A stretch of 64,000 bases of DNA from Micromonospora rifamycinica (GCF_900090265.1 NZ_LT607752.1:3658001-3722000), one strand, 5' to 3'. Counted from the stretch's first letter, positions 52,440 through 61,198 are shown. Notes: a model not told the origin generated them from the letters alone. Made by a program: numbers and translations.

Positions 52440-54899
52440 GTGGAAATTCGGGTACTCGGACCGGTCGAGTTGTGGCATCGGGGAAGGCCGATACGACTCG
52501 CCCGCCGGCAACAACGGCTCATTCTCGGCATCCTGGCGCTCCGGGCGAACGAATCGGTGTCGACGAGTCAGCTGATCGACCTGCTCTGGGGGGACGCGCC
52601 GCCCAGGCAGGCCAGGGCGGTGGTGCAGACCCGGATCAGTGAGCTGCGCGCCGTGCTCAACACCGCTGACGGCGGCCTGGTCCACCTGCACACCCGGGGC
52701 GGGGAGTACCGGCTCGAGTCGCCCCCGTCCGCCGTCGACGCCCAGCACTTCCTCGCCCTCTCCCAGGCCGCGCGGGAGGAGCCGGACGCGGCGAGCGCGG
52801 TCCGTACCCTCGGCCGGGCACTCGACCTGTGGCGGGGTCCGGTTCTCGGCGGGGACGTCCCCGATGAGAGCTACGCGACCGTCTGCCAGCGGCTGGAGTC
52901 CGCCCGCCTCACCGCCGTCGAGGAACTCTTCGACCTCGAACTCGACCAGGGCAACCAGCGGGGGATCGTCGACGAACTGCTGGCGACCGCCCAGGCCAAC
53001 CCGTCCCGCGAACGCCTCGTCCGGCAGCTCATGCTGGCCCTGAGCAGGGTGGGCCGCAGCGCGGAGGCACTCAGCCACTACGAGAGATGGCGGCGGTGGC
53101 TGGCCGACGAGTTCGGGGCCGATCCACAGCCGGAGACCCAACGCGTACACCTGTCGATACTGCGCGAGGGCCACGAGAACCCGGTCGAGGAGGTGGCCGC
53201 GTCCGTGGACGGCCCGGTCGGCAGGCAGCCGCACGCCGACGTGTCCCGACTCCTGCCACCGGACATCAGCGACTTCACCGGCCGTACCGTCGAGGTCGAA
53301 CGGATGCGTCGGCTGCTCACCGCGCCGACGCGGACCGGGGTGGCGGTGGTGACGGTGGTCGGGTCGGGCGGCGTCGGCAAGTCCGCCCTCTCGGTGCACG
53401 TCGCGCACACCGTCCAAGAGAGCTTCCCGGACGGACAGATGTACGCCGACCTCCACGGCTGCGACCACCGTGACCCGGTCGATCCGGCCGAGGTGCTCGG
53501 TCGGTTCCTCCGGGCACTCGGGGTGGCCGGTACGGCGGTGCCCGACACCGTCGAGGAACGGGCGGACCTCTACCGGAATCTCCTCGCCGAGCGACGGGTC
53601 CTGGTGGTGCTCGACAACGCGGCCACCGACGAACAGATCATCCCGCTCGTGCCGGCGGGCCGGCAGTGCGCGGTGATCGTCAACGGTCGCGCCCACCTCG
53701 GGTCGACCTTCGGTGCGTCGACGCTACGGCTGGCGGCCCTCGACCCCGCCTCGGCCGGTGAACTGCTCGCCCGGGTGACCGGTGACCAGCGGGTGCACGC
53801 CGAGCCGGCGGCCGCCGCCGAGCTGTCCCGTCAGTGCGGGTTCCTCCCGCTCGCCCTACGCGTCCTCGGAGCCCGGCTCGCCGCGAAGCCGCACTGGAGC
53901 GTGGAGAAGCTCCGCGGGATGCTCCGGGACGAGAGCCGCCGATTGGACCAGCTCAGCTACCGCGAGTGGGACGTACGGGCGAGCCTGGCGGCCAGCTACG
54001 TCGGACTGTCCGAGGACGCGCGGCGACTGCTACGCCTGACCGGTCACCTCGACCTCGCCCACACCGACCCGGGGATCGCCGCCGCATCGCTGGACGTCTC
54101 CCCCGGTGAGGGTGAAGCACTGCTGGAGCAGCTCTTCGACGCGCACCTGGTGGAGGCGGTCCGGGCCGAACCCATGGTCGGCGCCCGCTTCCGGCTGCAC
54201 CACCTGGTGCGCCTCTACGCCCGGGAACGCGCCACCGCCGAGGACGATCCGGCAGAGCTGACCGCCGCCCGGAGCCGGGGCTTCGGCGCCTGGCTCACCC
54301 TGGCCGAACTGGCCCGCAGGGCGGTCGGCGACGACACAAGCATGCGGCACCGTGCCGTCGCGGAGCGTTACCCGGTCGGCGGGGAGCCGGCCCGGCTGGC
54401 CCGCACGGCACCCCTGACCTGGTTCGACGGTGAACGCGCGGCGCTCGCCGTGGTCGCCCGCAGAGCTGCGGGGAAGGGGCATCCGGCGGCCTGCTGGGAG
54501 CTGGTCGACGCCGTCTCCCCGCTGTTCCGGCTGCGCCGCTCGCTCACCGAGTGGCACGAGCTGCTACTCGTCGCGCTGGCCAGCGCCCGCTCGGCCGGAG
54601 ACCGGCTGGGCGAGGCGACCATCCTGCACCGGCTCGCCGCGTGCAGCCGTGACCGGCAGGACTTCACCCGGGCCGAGCGGTACGTCGAGGAGTCGCAGGC
54701 GCTCTTCGCGACGGTCGAAGACCACGGACTCCCGTACCTGGCCCGCACCGGCCCCGTCCCGGGCGAAACGCCACGCGCGGCGACGCCCACACCCGCCCAC
54801 CGGTTCCGACTCGACGACCTCGGACGCATCGCCGCCGGACCGCGTGCCGGCCTGCTCCTGGTCGAGGACGATCCCGACACCGGGCCGGCGAGGCGCTGA
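52440..54899 (+). CDS. SARP-type activator with NB-ARC domain (AfsR-like)
   Basis: 819 aa from GTG 52440. Residues 1-90 form an OmpR-like winged helix (MEIRVLGPVELWHRGRPIRL; SVSTSQLIDLLWGDAPP), and 95-245 the bacterial transcriptional activator domain (LDLWRGPVLGGDVPDESYAT; ALSHYERWRRWLADEFGADP). From about 275 an NB-ARC ATPase follows with Walker A VVGSGGVGKSALS near 308 and RVLVVLDNAATDEQII. After helical repeats the protein ends soon, without the long TPR tail of full AfsR proteins. It is the likely cluster activator, acting on the repeats at 35264-35301. It ends 25 bp from the convergent RyR gene. Confidence 0.93.
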   Translation: MEIRVLGPVELWHRGRPIRLARRQQRLILGILALRANESVSTSQLIDLLWGDAPPRQARAVVQTRISELRAVLNTADGGLVHLHTRGGEYRLESPPSAVDAQHFLALSQAAREEPDAASAVRTLGRALDLWRGPVLGGDVPDESYATVCQRLESARLTAVEELFDLELDQGNQRGIVDELLATAQANPSRERLVRQLMLALSRVGRSAEALSHYERWRRWLADEFGADPQPETQRVHLSILREGHENPVEEVAASVDGPVGRQPHADVSRLLPPDISDFTGRTVEVERMRRLLTAPTRTGVAVVTVVGSGGVGKSALSVHVAHTVQESFPDGQMYADLHGCDHRDPVDPAEVLGRFLRALGVAGTAVPDTVEERADLYRNLLAERRVLVVLDNAATDEQIIPLVPAGRQCAVIVNGRAHLGSTFGASTLRLAALDPASAGELLARVTGDQRVHAEPAAAAELSRQCGFLPLALRVLGARLAAKPHWSVEKLRGMLRDESRRLDQLSYREWDVRASLAASYVGLSEDARRLLRLTGHLDLAHTDPGIAAASLDVSPGEGEALLEQLFDAHLVEAVRAEPMVGARFRLHHLVRLYARERATAEDDPAELTAARSRGFGAWLTLAELARRAVGDDTSMRHRAVAERYPVGGEPARLARTAPLTWFDGERAALAVVARRAAGKGHPAACWELVDAVSPLFRLRRSLTEWHELLLVALASARSAGDRLGEATILHRLAACSRDRQDFTRAERYVEESQALFATVEDHGLPYLARTGPVPGETPRAATPTPAHRFRLDDLGRIAAGPRAGLLLVEDDPDTGPARR

Positions 54900-54924
54900 A
54901 CCCGCGCACCGGCTGGGAGCGGGC

Positions 54925-55227
54925 CTACCGGGGCTGCTCAGAGGTGGGGTCGCGTTCGATCCGGAAGCCGAGCTTGATCAGCAGCCGGATCGTCCCGTCG
55001 ATGAGCTCCCGGTCGTAGGACTTGTCGTCGTCGTCCAGATCCTCGTAGGCGACCAGGTTCGGGTGGGTCTTCTCCACGTCGTCGCGGGCCTCGCCGTACC
55101 GCCAGCCGTCCGCGAGCCGTTTCGCGGCCCAGATGTCGTGCGCCTGGCGGGACAGCGTCTCCCGTTCCCTGCGCACCTCCGGCGGCACCTCGACCCCACT
55201 GGTGTCAATCGGCTGCGGATGCCACAC
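54925..55227 (-). CDS. stand-alone RyR-domain protein
   Basis: 100 aa from GTG 55227 (WHPQPIDTSGVEVPPEVRRE), overlapping the 3' end of the TIR gene by 23 bp; GAGGGGG precedes it. The stretch AHDIWAAKRLADGWRYGEAR, DDVEKTHPNLVAYEDLDDDD and KSYDRELIDGTIRLLIKLGF matches the RyR domain, first known from ryanodine receptors. Bacterial RyR domains occur in predicted nucleotide-linked conflict systems, and a role as sensor of an ADP-ribose-like ligand has been proposed. The gene is translationally coupled to the TIR protein, so the two probably work together. Confidence 0.85.
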   Translation of the reverse strand: MWHPQPIDTSGVEVPPEVRRERETLSRQAHDIWAAKRLADGWRYGEARDDVEKTHPNLVAYEDLDDDDKSYDRELIDGTIRLLIKLGFRIERDPTSEQPR

Positions 55228-57331
55228 CGGATGCCCCCTCGTCTGCCGCGTCGGTGCGCGGCGGTCGCGGCCAGTGCGCAGAGACTAACCGGCTGACGGC
55301 GGTAAATGCGCGCTCCGCCGCCACCGCACGGGCGGCGGCGTCCGCGTCGGGCGGCGCGACGCCGACGACCGCGCTGAAGTGACTGATCCGCCCGTACGTC
55401 CGGAAGTCCTCCAACTGTTCGACGGTGTCCACCGACAGCACGGCCACCGCCACCGTGTCGGGCCAGGCGTTCAGCACCGGGGCGAAGGCGGCGGCGTCCG
55501 GGGCGGGCACCACCTCGTCCCCGACGGCCAGTGTTCCCCGTACCACCGACGGCAGCCCCTCCGCCGATGCCGCGACCCCCGGATCGGTCGGGTAGTCCCG
55601 GTGCGGACTGGGCACGAACGAGCTGTCGATGCTCAACCGGTGGAAGCCGCAGATCCGGTCGGCGACCACCACGTCGGCCGGCACCACGGCCGACGCGGTG
55701 CCGAGCAGCACGACGTGCTCGGGTCCGAACGCCTCGACGGCCGCGCGCAGCGCCTCCCGGCCGCCGTCCGTGCCGGCCCGGCAGAGCACCAGTTGGTAGC
55801 CGCTGCCCTGCTGGCGGGCCACCGTGCCGCCGAGCCAGTCGAAGTGGTTGGGGTGCTCGGCCGTGCCGACCACCGGGGCCGGGTGGCGCAGGGTGCGGGC
55901 CGCCGCCGCGTACTCCGTCGGGCCGGTGGCGAGCACGACGACGTCCACGTCCAGCGCGGTCCGCCCACCGGCCACCGTGATCCCGATACGGGGGCGGTGC
56001 CGCCGGTCGGTCAGGTCGGTCAGCGCCCGGTCCACGTCGTCGACGACGCGTCGCACCCGCGCGGCGGCGTCCAGGTGCACCACCGAGGCGCCCTGGACCG
56101 GCACGCTGGCGCCGGCGTGATGGTCGAGGAAGTACGGCAGTATCCGCATCCGTCCCCGACCACTCAACTCCAGCGCGATCTCCATCTCCTTCCGGCACCA
56201 CGCGCTGTCCAGGTAGTGCCGGCTCACCAGCGGCACGAAGATCCGGCACTCCCCCACCTTGGCGAGCAGGCGGTGCTCCCACGCCTTGCCCCGCGGCAGG
56301 TCGCTGTTGAACAGGTAGTGGAAGTGCTCGACGTTGCGCAGGTCCAACTCCTGGGCGATCAGCTGGGCGAAGTCGTTGTCGCCCTGGGCGCTGCTGAGGA
56401 AGACCGGACCCTGGTCCCGGCCGAGGCTCCAGACGTACCGGCGGGCCTCCGGCAGGCCGACGAACGGGAGGCGGGGCATCTGCAGCCGGCCGATCTCCCG
56501 GCCCAGCTCCGGCAGCAGCACGTCCATCTCGGACCACCAGATGGCGTGCCGGTTGACCGCACTGGACGCCTGTAGCGCGTGGCTTACGGCGAGCCGGGGC
56601 AGTTGCCGGACGGCGTCGTCGGGGCGGTGGCAGACCAGCCGGACCGTCGGCACCCCACGGGCCTGGAGGAACGGCAGCACCCAGGACGGTGTCCGAGGAT
56701 CGAGGACGTCGAGGAGGACGAAGTCGTACCGGTCCAGCAGGGTCGCCGCACCGGCGGCGTCGACCTCGTCGCGCAGCAGGGCCGCGGAGATGTCGTCCAC
56801 CTGCCAACCGGCCTGGGAGATGAGCCGGCGCAGCTCCGGTTCGGCCGCCCGGTACTCGGGGGTCGGTGGGAGCACGAGCGCGGCGGCGCCCAACGGACGG
56901 TCCACCTCGTCGGCGTGCTCCCGGGCGCGGGCCGCCAGCTCGTCGAGGGCGGCCAGGGGCATCCGGTACGCGGCGAGCCGGTTGCGGTTGAACGGACGGG
57001 CCAGGTCCGCGCCGATGAAATGGCGTGCCGGAATGTTGATCTCCGGTATCACCAGTCTCGGCCGGTTCGCCAGGACCGCCATCCCGTACTCGTGCACCGC
57101 GAATGGTGAGCACCGGTACTGCGGTTGATTTTCCCGACGCGTGACCACGGCGACGAAACAGGCGGTTCGTCGCATCATCAACTCAAGGTGCATCGTGGAC
57201 AGGGTGGCGGAGCGCGGGTCGACGGCGAGGGCGAACCGTTCCGACAGCACCTCGAGAAAGAAGTCGGTCACCCGCCGGTCCAGGACGTCGTAGCTGTGGC
57301 TGAAGTAGGCCGCTGGGCGCTCGTCGAGCAT
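55205..57331 (-). CDS. TIR-domain protein with C-terminal nucleoside-phosphorylase-like domain
   Basis: 708 aa from ATG 57331 (MLDERPAAYFSHSYDVLDRR), with AGAGGAG at good spacing. Residues 5-125 look like a divergent TIR/SEFIR-type fold (HLELMMRRTACFVAVVTRRE, VHEYGMAVLANRPRLVIPE). A middle alpha/beta part (150-290) is unclear. Residues about 310-450 form a canonical TIR: GPVFLSSAQGDNDFAQLIAQ, SDLPRGKAWEHRLLAKVGEC, RIFVPLVSRHYLDSAWCRKE, with the putative catalytic Glu in CRKEME. Residues about 480-680 resemble the PNP/MTAN phosphorylase fold (ALDVDVVVLATGPTEYAAAA; LVLCRAGTDGGREALRAAVE; VVLLGTASAVVPADVVVADR). TIR domains cleave NAD+, sometimes into signalling molecules. Divergent from the NUDIX-macro-SIR2 operon. 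Confidence 0.85.
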   Translation of the reverse strand: MLDERPAAYFSHSYDVLDRRVTDFFLEVLSERFALAVDPRSATLSTMHLELMMRRTACFVAVVTRRENQPQYRCSPFAVHEYGMAVLANRPRLVIPEINIPARHFIGADLARPFNRNRLAAYRMPLAALDELAARAREHADEVDRPLGAAALVLPPTPEYRAAEPELRRLISQAGWQVDDISAALLRDEVDAAGAATLLDRYDFVLLDVLDPRTPSWVLPFLQARGVPTVRLVCHRPDDAVRQLPRLAVSHALQASSAVNRHAIWWSEMDVLLPELGREIGRLQMPRLPFVGLPEARRYVWSLGRDQGPVFLSSAQGDNDFAQLIAQELDLRNVEHFHYLFNSDLPRGKAWEHRLLAKVGECRIFVPLVSRHYLDSAWCRKEMEIALELSGRGRMRILPYFLDHHAGASVPVQGASVVHLDAAARVRRVVDDVDRALTDLTDRRHRPRIGITVAGGRTALDVDVVVLATGPTEYAAAARTLRHPAPVVGTAEHPNHFDWLGGTVARQQGSGYQLVLCRAGTDGGREALRAAVEAFGPEHVVLLGTASAVVPADVVVADRICGFHRLSIDSSFVPSPHRDYPTDPGVAASAEGLPSVVRGTLAVGDEVVPAPDAAAFAPVLNAWPDTVAVAVLSVDTVEQLEDFRTYGRISHFSAVVGVAPPDADAAARAVAAERAFTAVSRLVSAHWPRPPRTDAADEGASGVASAAD

Positions 57332-57462
57332 CTGTGGTCTCCTCTGACGCCATTTTCCGACACCTCGTTCCAACATCAACGACGTGGGAACCGGAGTTAT
57401 GCTTAGGTTAAGCGCCGCGCTTCGTGAGGAATGCGCGCTTTTTTTGATCAAGGAGCGGCACC
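57332..57462. promoter_or_regulatory. divergent control region of the NAD/ADP-ribose locus
   Basis: 131-bp spacer, lower in GC than its surroundings. An inverted repeat GTTCCAAC (57367-57374) with GTGGGAAC (57384-57391) sits near the middle and could bind a regulator of both operons. TATGCT at 57398-57403 is a possible rightward -10. A run of seven T at 57439-57446 precedes the AAGGAG site of the NUDIX gene. No dedicated regulator gene is present in the locus. Confidence 0.4.
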
Positions 57463-58074
57463 GTGCGTGATCACCAGCCGAACGTCGAGATCCTTTCCGA
57501 GCAGGTGCTCCTCACCACCGCGATCTTCACCATCCGGGAAGCCAGACTCCGTTACCGCACCTACGACGCGGACCGCTCCCTGTCCGACGACTGGAGCAGG
57601 CCGGTCACGCTCGTCAACGCCGATCGTGGCGATTCCGTGGCAGCGGTCGTCGTGGACACCGCACGTGGGGAAATCGTCCTGGTCGAACAGTTCCGCTTCC
57701 CGACCCTGGGCCACGGATCAGGATGGTTGGTCGAACTGGTGGCCGGTATGGTCGACGCCGACGAAGCGCCGGAAACCGCCGTCCGCCGCGAGATCCGCGA
57801 GGAGATCGGGTACGACGTACGCGTTCTGGAGCGGATTTCCACGTTCCATCTCTCCCCCGGGGGATCGTCGGAGCGCGTCACCCTCTTCTACGCCGAGATC
57901 GACGACAGCCTGCGGGTGGGCGCGGGCGGCGGTCGGGCCGACGAGGCGGAGAACATCGCCCGTAGAGTGGTGCCGCTCGGTGACCTTTCGGCGCTGCTCG
58001 ACAGCGGCACGATCCAGGATGCCAAGACCCTGGCCGGGCTCCTCTGGCTGCACCGGAAAAGGTCACGGTCATGA
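57463..58074 (+). CDS. NUDIX hydrolase, ADP-ribose pyrophosphatase-like
   Basis: 203 aa from GTG 57463, with AAGGAG upstream. The full NUDIX box is present: G in ELVAGMVDADEAPE followed by TAVRREIREEIGY, i.e. GX5EX7REUXEEXGU. VVVDTARGEIVLVEQFRFPT before it and STFHLSPGGSSERVTLFYAE after it are typical of the ADP-ribose pyrophosphatase group. It would split ADP-ribose or a conjugate into AMP and ribose-5-phosphate (derivative). First gene of a coupled operon with a macro protein, so it may tune or switch off an ADP-ribose-type signal. Confidence 0.92.
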   Translation: MRDHQPNVEILSEQVLLTTAIFTIREARLRYRTYDADRSLSDDWSRPVTLVNADRGDSVAAVVVDTARGEIVLVEQFRFPTLGHGSGWLVELVAGMVDADEAPETAVRREIREEIGYDVRVLERISTFHLSPGGSSERVTLFYAEIDDSLRVGAGGGRADEAENIARRVVPLGDLSALLDSGTIQDAKTLAGLLWLHRKRSRS

Positions 58075-59117
58075 ATCCGTCGCTGCTCGGCGTCACCGGC
58101 GCCCTGATGCTGATCGGCATTCTGCTACAGGTCTGGTTCTCCGCGCCGCAACGCGCCGGCCGGCAGGCCGCCATGCAGCTGCCGTCGGTGCTGCTCTACG
58201 CGGTCGCGGTTTCGCTGCTGATGTTCTCGATCTTTCCGGAATCGTACGCCGACGGCCGTGCCCTCGGCTTCAGCATCGGCGGCGCCGCGGCGTTCGTGCT
58301 GATCTCCATCACCCTCTCCTTCCAGTGGCTGACCCGGGCCGGCAAGCGCGACGCGCTCGAAGCCGAGGTACGCCAGGCCCGCCAGGAGGTCGACCGGCTG
58401 AGGCTGCGGCTGACCATCGTGGAGGCTGCCCAGCAGCCCCAACGGCTACACCGCACCACCCGGACGGTGGCACCCATCCGTCAGGACCGCCGGCACCGGC
58501 TCGGCATCGTCACCGGCAACATCGCCAACGTCACCGGCATCGACGTCTGGGTGAACGCCGAGAACACCCGGATGGAGATGGCCCGCCCGACGGAACCGAC
58601 CATCTCCGGCACGATCCGCTACCGGGGTGGCCGGCGTGACGCGGCCGGCAACCTGGTCGACGACCTCATCTACGACGAGCTGCGCACGGTGGCGCTGAGC
58701 ACCCCGGTCGCCCCCGCGACCGTGTTCACCACCTCCGCCGGCATGCTCGCCGGGGACAACGGCGTCAAGCGGATCCTGCACGTCGCCTCGGTGGACGGCT
58801 CACCGGGCACCGGCTACCGGCAGGTGTCCGACATCGGTGGTTGCATGCGCAACGTGCTGGCCGAACTGGACCGGCTCAACGCCCAGGGCGAGCAGCTCCG
58901 GACGGTCGTCATGCCGCTGCTCGGCACCGGCAACGGCGGTGGTGATCTGGAGCGGACCGCGCAGATCATGGTCGAGGCGGCACTGGACTACTTCCGGATC
59001 CACCCCACCAGCCGGGTCCGCACCGTCCACCTGCTCGCCTTCACCGACCTGGAGGAGCGGATCATCCGCCTGGTGCTGACCGACCACCGGGACATCAGCG
59101 GTCTCGAGTCCGGATGA
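58071..59117 (+). CDS. three-TM macrodomain protein (type II Thoeris ThsA-like)
   Basis: 348 aa from ATG 58071, in ATGA overlap with the NUDIX gene. Three hydrophobic spans: about 4-22 (LLGVTGALMLIGILLQVWF), 33-53 (PSVLLYAVAVSLLMFSIF) and 64-86 (LGFSIGGAAAFVLISITLSF). A short coiled coil (92-125) leads to a macrodomain, about 140-345: RLGIVTGNIANVTGIDVWVN, AENTRMEMARPTE, TSAGMLAGDNGVKRILHVAS, LRTVVMPLLGTGNGGGDLER. In type II Thoeris a TM-macro effector binds a TIR-made ADP-ribose conjugate and damages the membrane. The same layout beside a TIR gene suggests that role here. Confidence 0.88.
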   Translation: MNPSLLGVTGALMLIGILLQVWFSAPQRAGRQAAMQLPSVLLYAVAVSLLMFSIFPESYADGRALGFSIGGAAAFVLISITLSFQWLTRAGKRDALEAEVRQARQEVDRLRLRLTIVEAAQQPQRLHRTTRTVAPIRQDRRHRLGIVTGNIANVTGIDVWVNAENTRMEMARPTEPTISGTIRYRGGRRDAAGNLVDDLIYDELRTVALSTPVAPATVFTTSAGMLAGDNGVKRILHVASVDGSPGTGYRQVSDIGGCMRNVLAELDRLNAQGEQLRTVVMPLLGTGNGGGDLERTAQIMVEAALDYFRIHPTSRVRTVHLLAFTDLEERIIRLVLTDHRDISGLESG

Positions 59118-60931
59118 CCGTGCTCGACGACGCGGTCGGGACGATCGCGGAACCAGGCCCGGCCGGTGTGCTCTTCTGGACCGGGGCCGGCGTCTCCCGG
59201 GGTGCGCCGAGTTGCCTGCCGACCGGTTGGCAGCTCACCGAGCGTGCCTTCGCCGCGCTGTTCCGCCCGTTCACCCTGGACGTCGTGCTCGCGTACCACG
59301 AACTGCTGGGCTGGCGGCGGGGGTCGGTGTGCCCGGCTGAGCCGGCCCGGACCCGGCTGCCCCGGCTGGAGACCGCGCTCGGCGCCGGTGCGCAGCAGAG
59401 CCCCGACCTGATCGGGGAGATCCTCGCCGACGTGCGGGACGCCCGGCCCAACCCGGTGCACGGGTTCCTCGCCGCCCACCTGCACGGCGGCGGACGCCAG
59501 CTCACCGCCAACTTCGACCTGTGCGTCGAACGCGCCCACGTCGGCCGGTACGGCCGGTCGCCGGACCCCGGGCAGCTCCACCACTTCCACAACGCGTTCT
59601 CCGACGGGTCGGATCCGGCCCGGCTGGGCGCCACCCTGGCGCGCATCGAACGTGGCTTCGACGCCGCCGACCGGGCGGCGCTCGTCGACCGGCTGCGCGG
59701 CCCGGCCCGCCGGGTCGTCATGGTCGGCTACAGCGGCAGCGACTTCTTCGACGTGGACGTGGCGGTCGCCGACCTCCCGCCGGGCTCGCTCGACGGTCTG
59801 ACCGTCCACTGGGTCAACCACTCGTCGTGTGCCTGGCACCGGCCGACCCCACGGCCGTCGACCGCTGTCTTCGACGTCGAGTACGGCGACCCGGACGGGG
59901 TCCTGCCCTCCCTCGCCGGGCACCTGCGCAGAGCCGGGGCCACCGTCGAGTTCCTCTGCGGGCCGACCACCACGCTGCTCGACGGGCTCGCCGGTCGCTG
60001 GGGCTTCGACCGGGTGCCCCCGCCGGTCCTGCGGCCACCGCCCGCCGTCGACGTCGCCGTGGACGATCGACGCCGCACGGCCGCCACCTTCCGGTACTTC
60101 CGCGCCGTCGGTCTCGTGCCCGAGGTCCGTCGGCTGCTCGCCGAGGAGCCGGACGTCGCCGCCGACGAGCTGGTCCTCACCCGGTCCGACCTGATGTGGG
60201 AGGAGGGCCGGTACACCGACCTGCGCCGCTGGTGGCGACAGCAGCCACCGTCGCTCCGCCGCACCGAACGTATCGGGGCGACCCTCTGGGTCCAGGGGCG
60301 GTTGCTGCCCGCCTACGCGTGGCTGACGTGGCACCGGCGGCGGGCCTCGAACGACGCGGAGCTACGGCTGATCGCCGAGACCGAGGCCCGGGTCATCGAG
60401 CACATGCGGCTGGTGCCCGACCTGCGCTGGCTGGGCCGCCCGCTGGCACGCGACGCGGCCCGCTGGATGCCGGCACCCCGTCAGCAGGACGGGCTGCACG
60501 AGTTCCGGCGACTCACCGACGTCTCCGGAAGCCTGCGGAACTCCACGGCGGCCACCTCCCGGCCGGAGTCCGAGGCGGCCGAGACCCAGGAGTGGTTCCT
60601 GGAGGCCGGCAACGTCCACGCCGCCCTCGCGTACCAGCACCGGCGGCTGCGGGACAACCATCGCGTCACGACTCCCGTCGCCGAGCTGGGCCGGCTCTAC
60701 CGGGCGCAACAGCGTCGGGCCGGGATCCTCGGCTCGACGGCGGCGTCCTGGCGGGTGCTCCTGCTTCCCCGGGCCGGGCAGGTGTTCACCCTGCGGGAGG
60801 CGGTGGTCGGGTGCGTCGCCGTGCAGTTCGGCGCCTGGCACCGGGTACGCCTGCTCGGTCGGCTCCTGATCGACCGGCTCCGGTCCCGGATCCGCCCGGC
60901 CCCGCCGGACGACCGGGGCTCCCTCCCCTGA
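59114..60931 (+). CDS. SIR2-domain protein with long C-terminal region
   Basis: 605 aa from ATG 59114, in ATGA overlap with the TM-macro gene. Residues 15-260 form a SIR2-like NAD-binding domain: VLFWTGAGVSRGAPSCLPTG (GAGxS), RQLTANFDLCVERAH (the catalytic-region TxNFD motif) and VVMVGYSGSDFFDVDVAVAD. This is the form found in defence NADases rather than in protein deacetylases; there is no zinc-ribbon module. Residues 300-580 are Arg-rich and largely helical, TPR-like in places, with no match I recognise. Likely an NAD+-depleting effector or a regulator in the same operon. Confidence 0.85.
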   Translation: MTVLDDAVGTIAEPGPAGVLFWTGAGVSRGAPSCLPTGWQLTERAFAALFRPFTLDVVLAYHELLGWRRGSVCPAEPARTRLPRLETALGAGAQQSPDLIGEILADVRDARPNPVHGFLAAHLHGGGRQLTANFDLCVERAHVGRYGRSPDPGQLHHFHNAFSDGSDPARLGATLARIERGFDAADRAALVDRLRGPARRVVMVGYSGSDFFDVDVAVADLPPGSLDGLTVHWVNHSSCAWHRPTPRPSTAVFDVEYGDPDGVLPSLAGHLRRAGATVEFLCGPTTTLLDGLAGRWGFDRVPPPVLRPPPAVDVAVDDRRRTAATFRYFRAVGLVPEVRRLLAEEPDVAADELVLTRSDLMWEEGRYTDLRRWWRQQPPSLRRTERIGATLWVQGRLLPAYAWLTWHRRRASNDAELRLIAETEARVIEHMRLVPDLRWLGRPLARDAARWMPAPRQQDGLHEFRRLTDVSGSLRNSTAATSRPESEAAETQEWFLEAGNVHAALAYQHRRLRDNHRVTTPVAELGRLYRAQQRRAGILGSTAASWRVLLLPRAGQVFTLREAVVGCVAVQFGAWHRVRLLGRLLIDRLRSRIRPAPPDDRGSLP

Positions 60932-61198
60932 GCTATCCGCGCCTGCGCGGCGCGGGCACACCCGGCGTACGGCCGCCGCCCCGGATCCCTGGGGGAAAAC
61001 CACCAGGCCGAGCCGGGTGGTTGCCGGCTTCTGACCACCGACGCGGCGTACTGCTCCGGTCGCGGGACGCGTGACCGAACCACCGTGGGACGGACCGCCC
61101 GTGGGACCGGCCGACCGGGGGCCCGCCACCACGCGGCCGACGACGGGGGCGGTCGTGGTGGTGGTGACGGCGGCGGCGGGGGCGGCGACAATGGGTCG

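Noticed and set aside
57463..60931. CBASS or type I Thoeris
   Set aside because: There is no CD-NTase gene, and SIR2 here is not fused to a SLOG domain as in ThsA of type I; the TM-macro protein fits type II Thoeris better.
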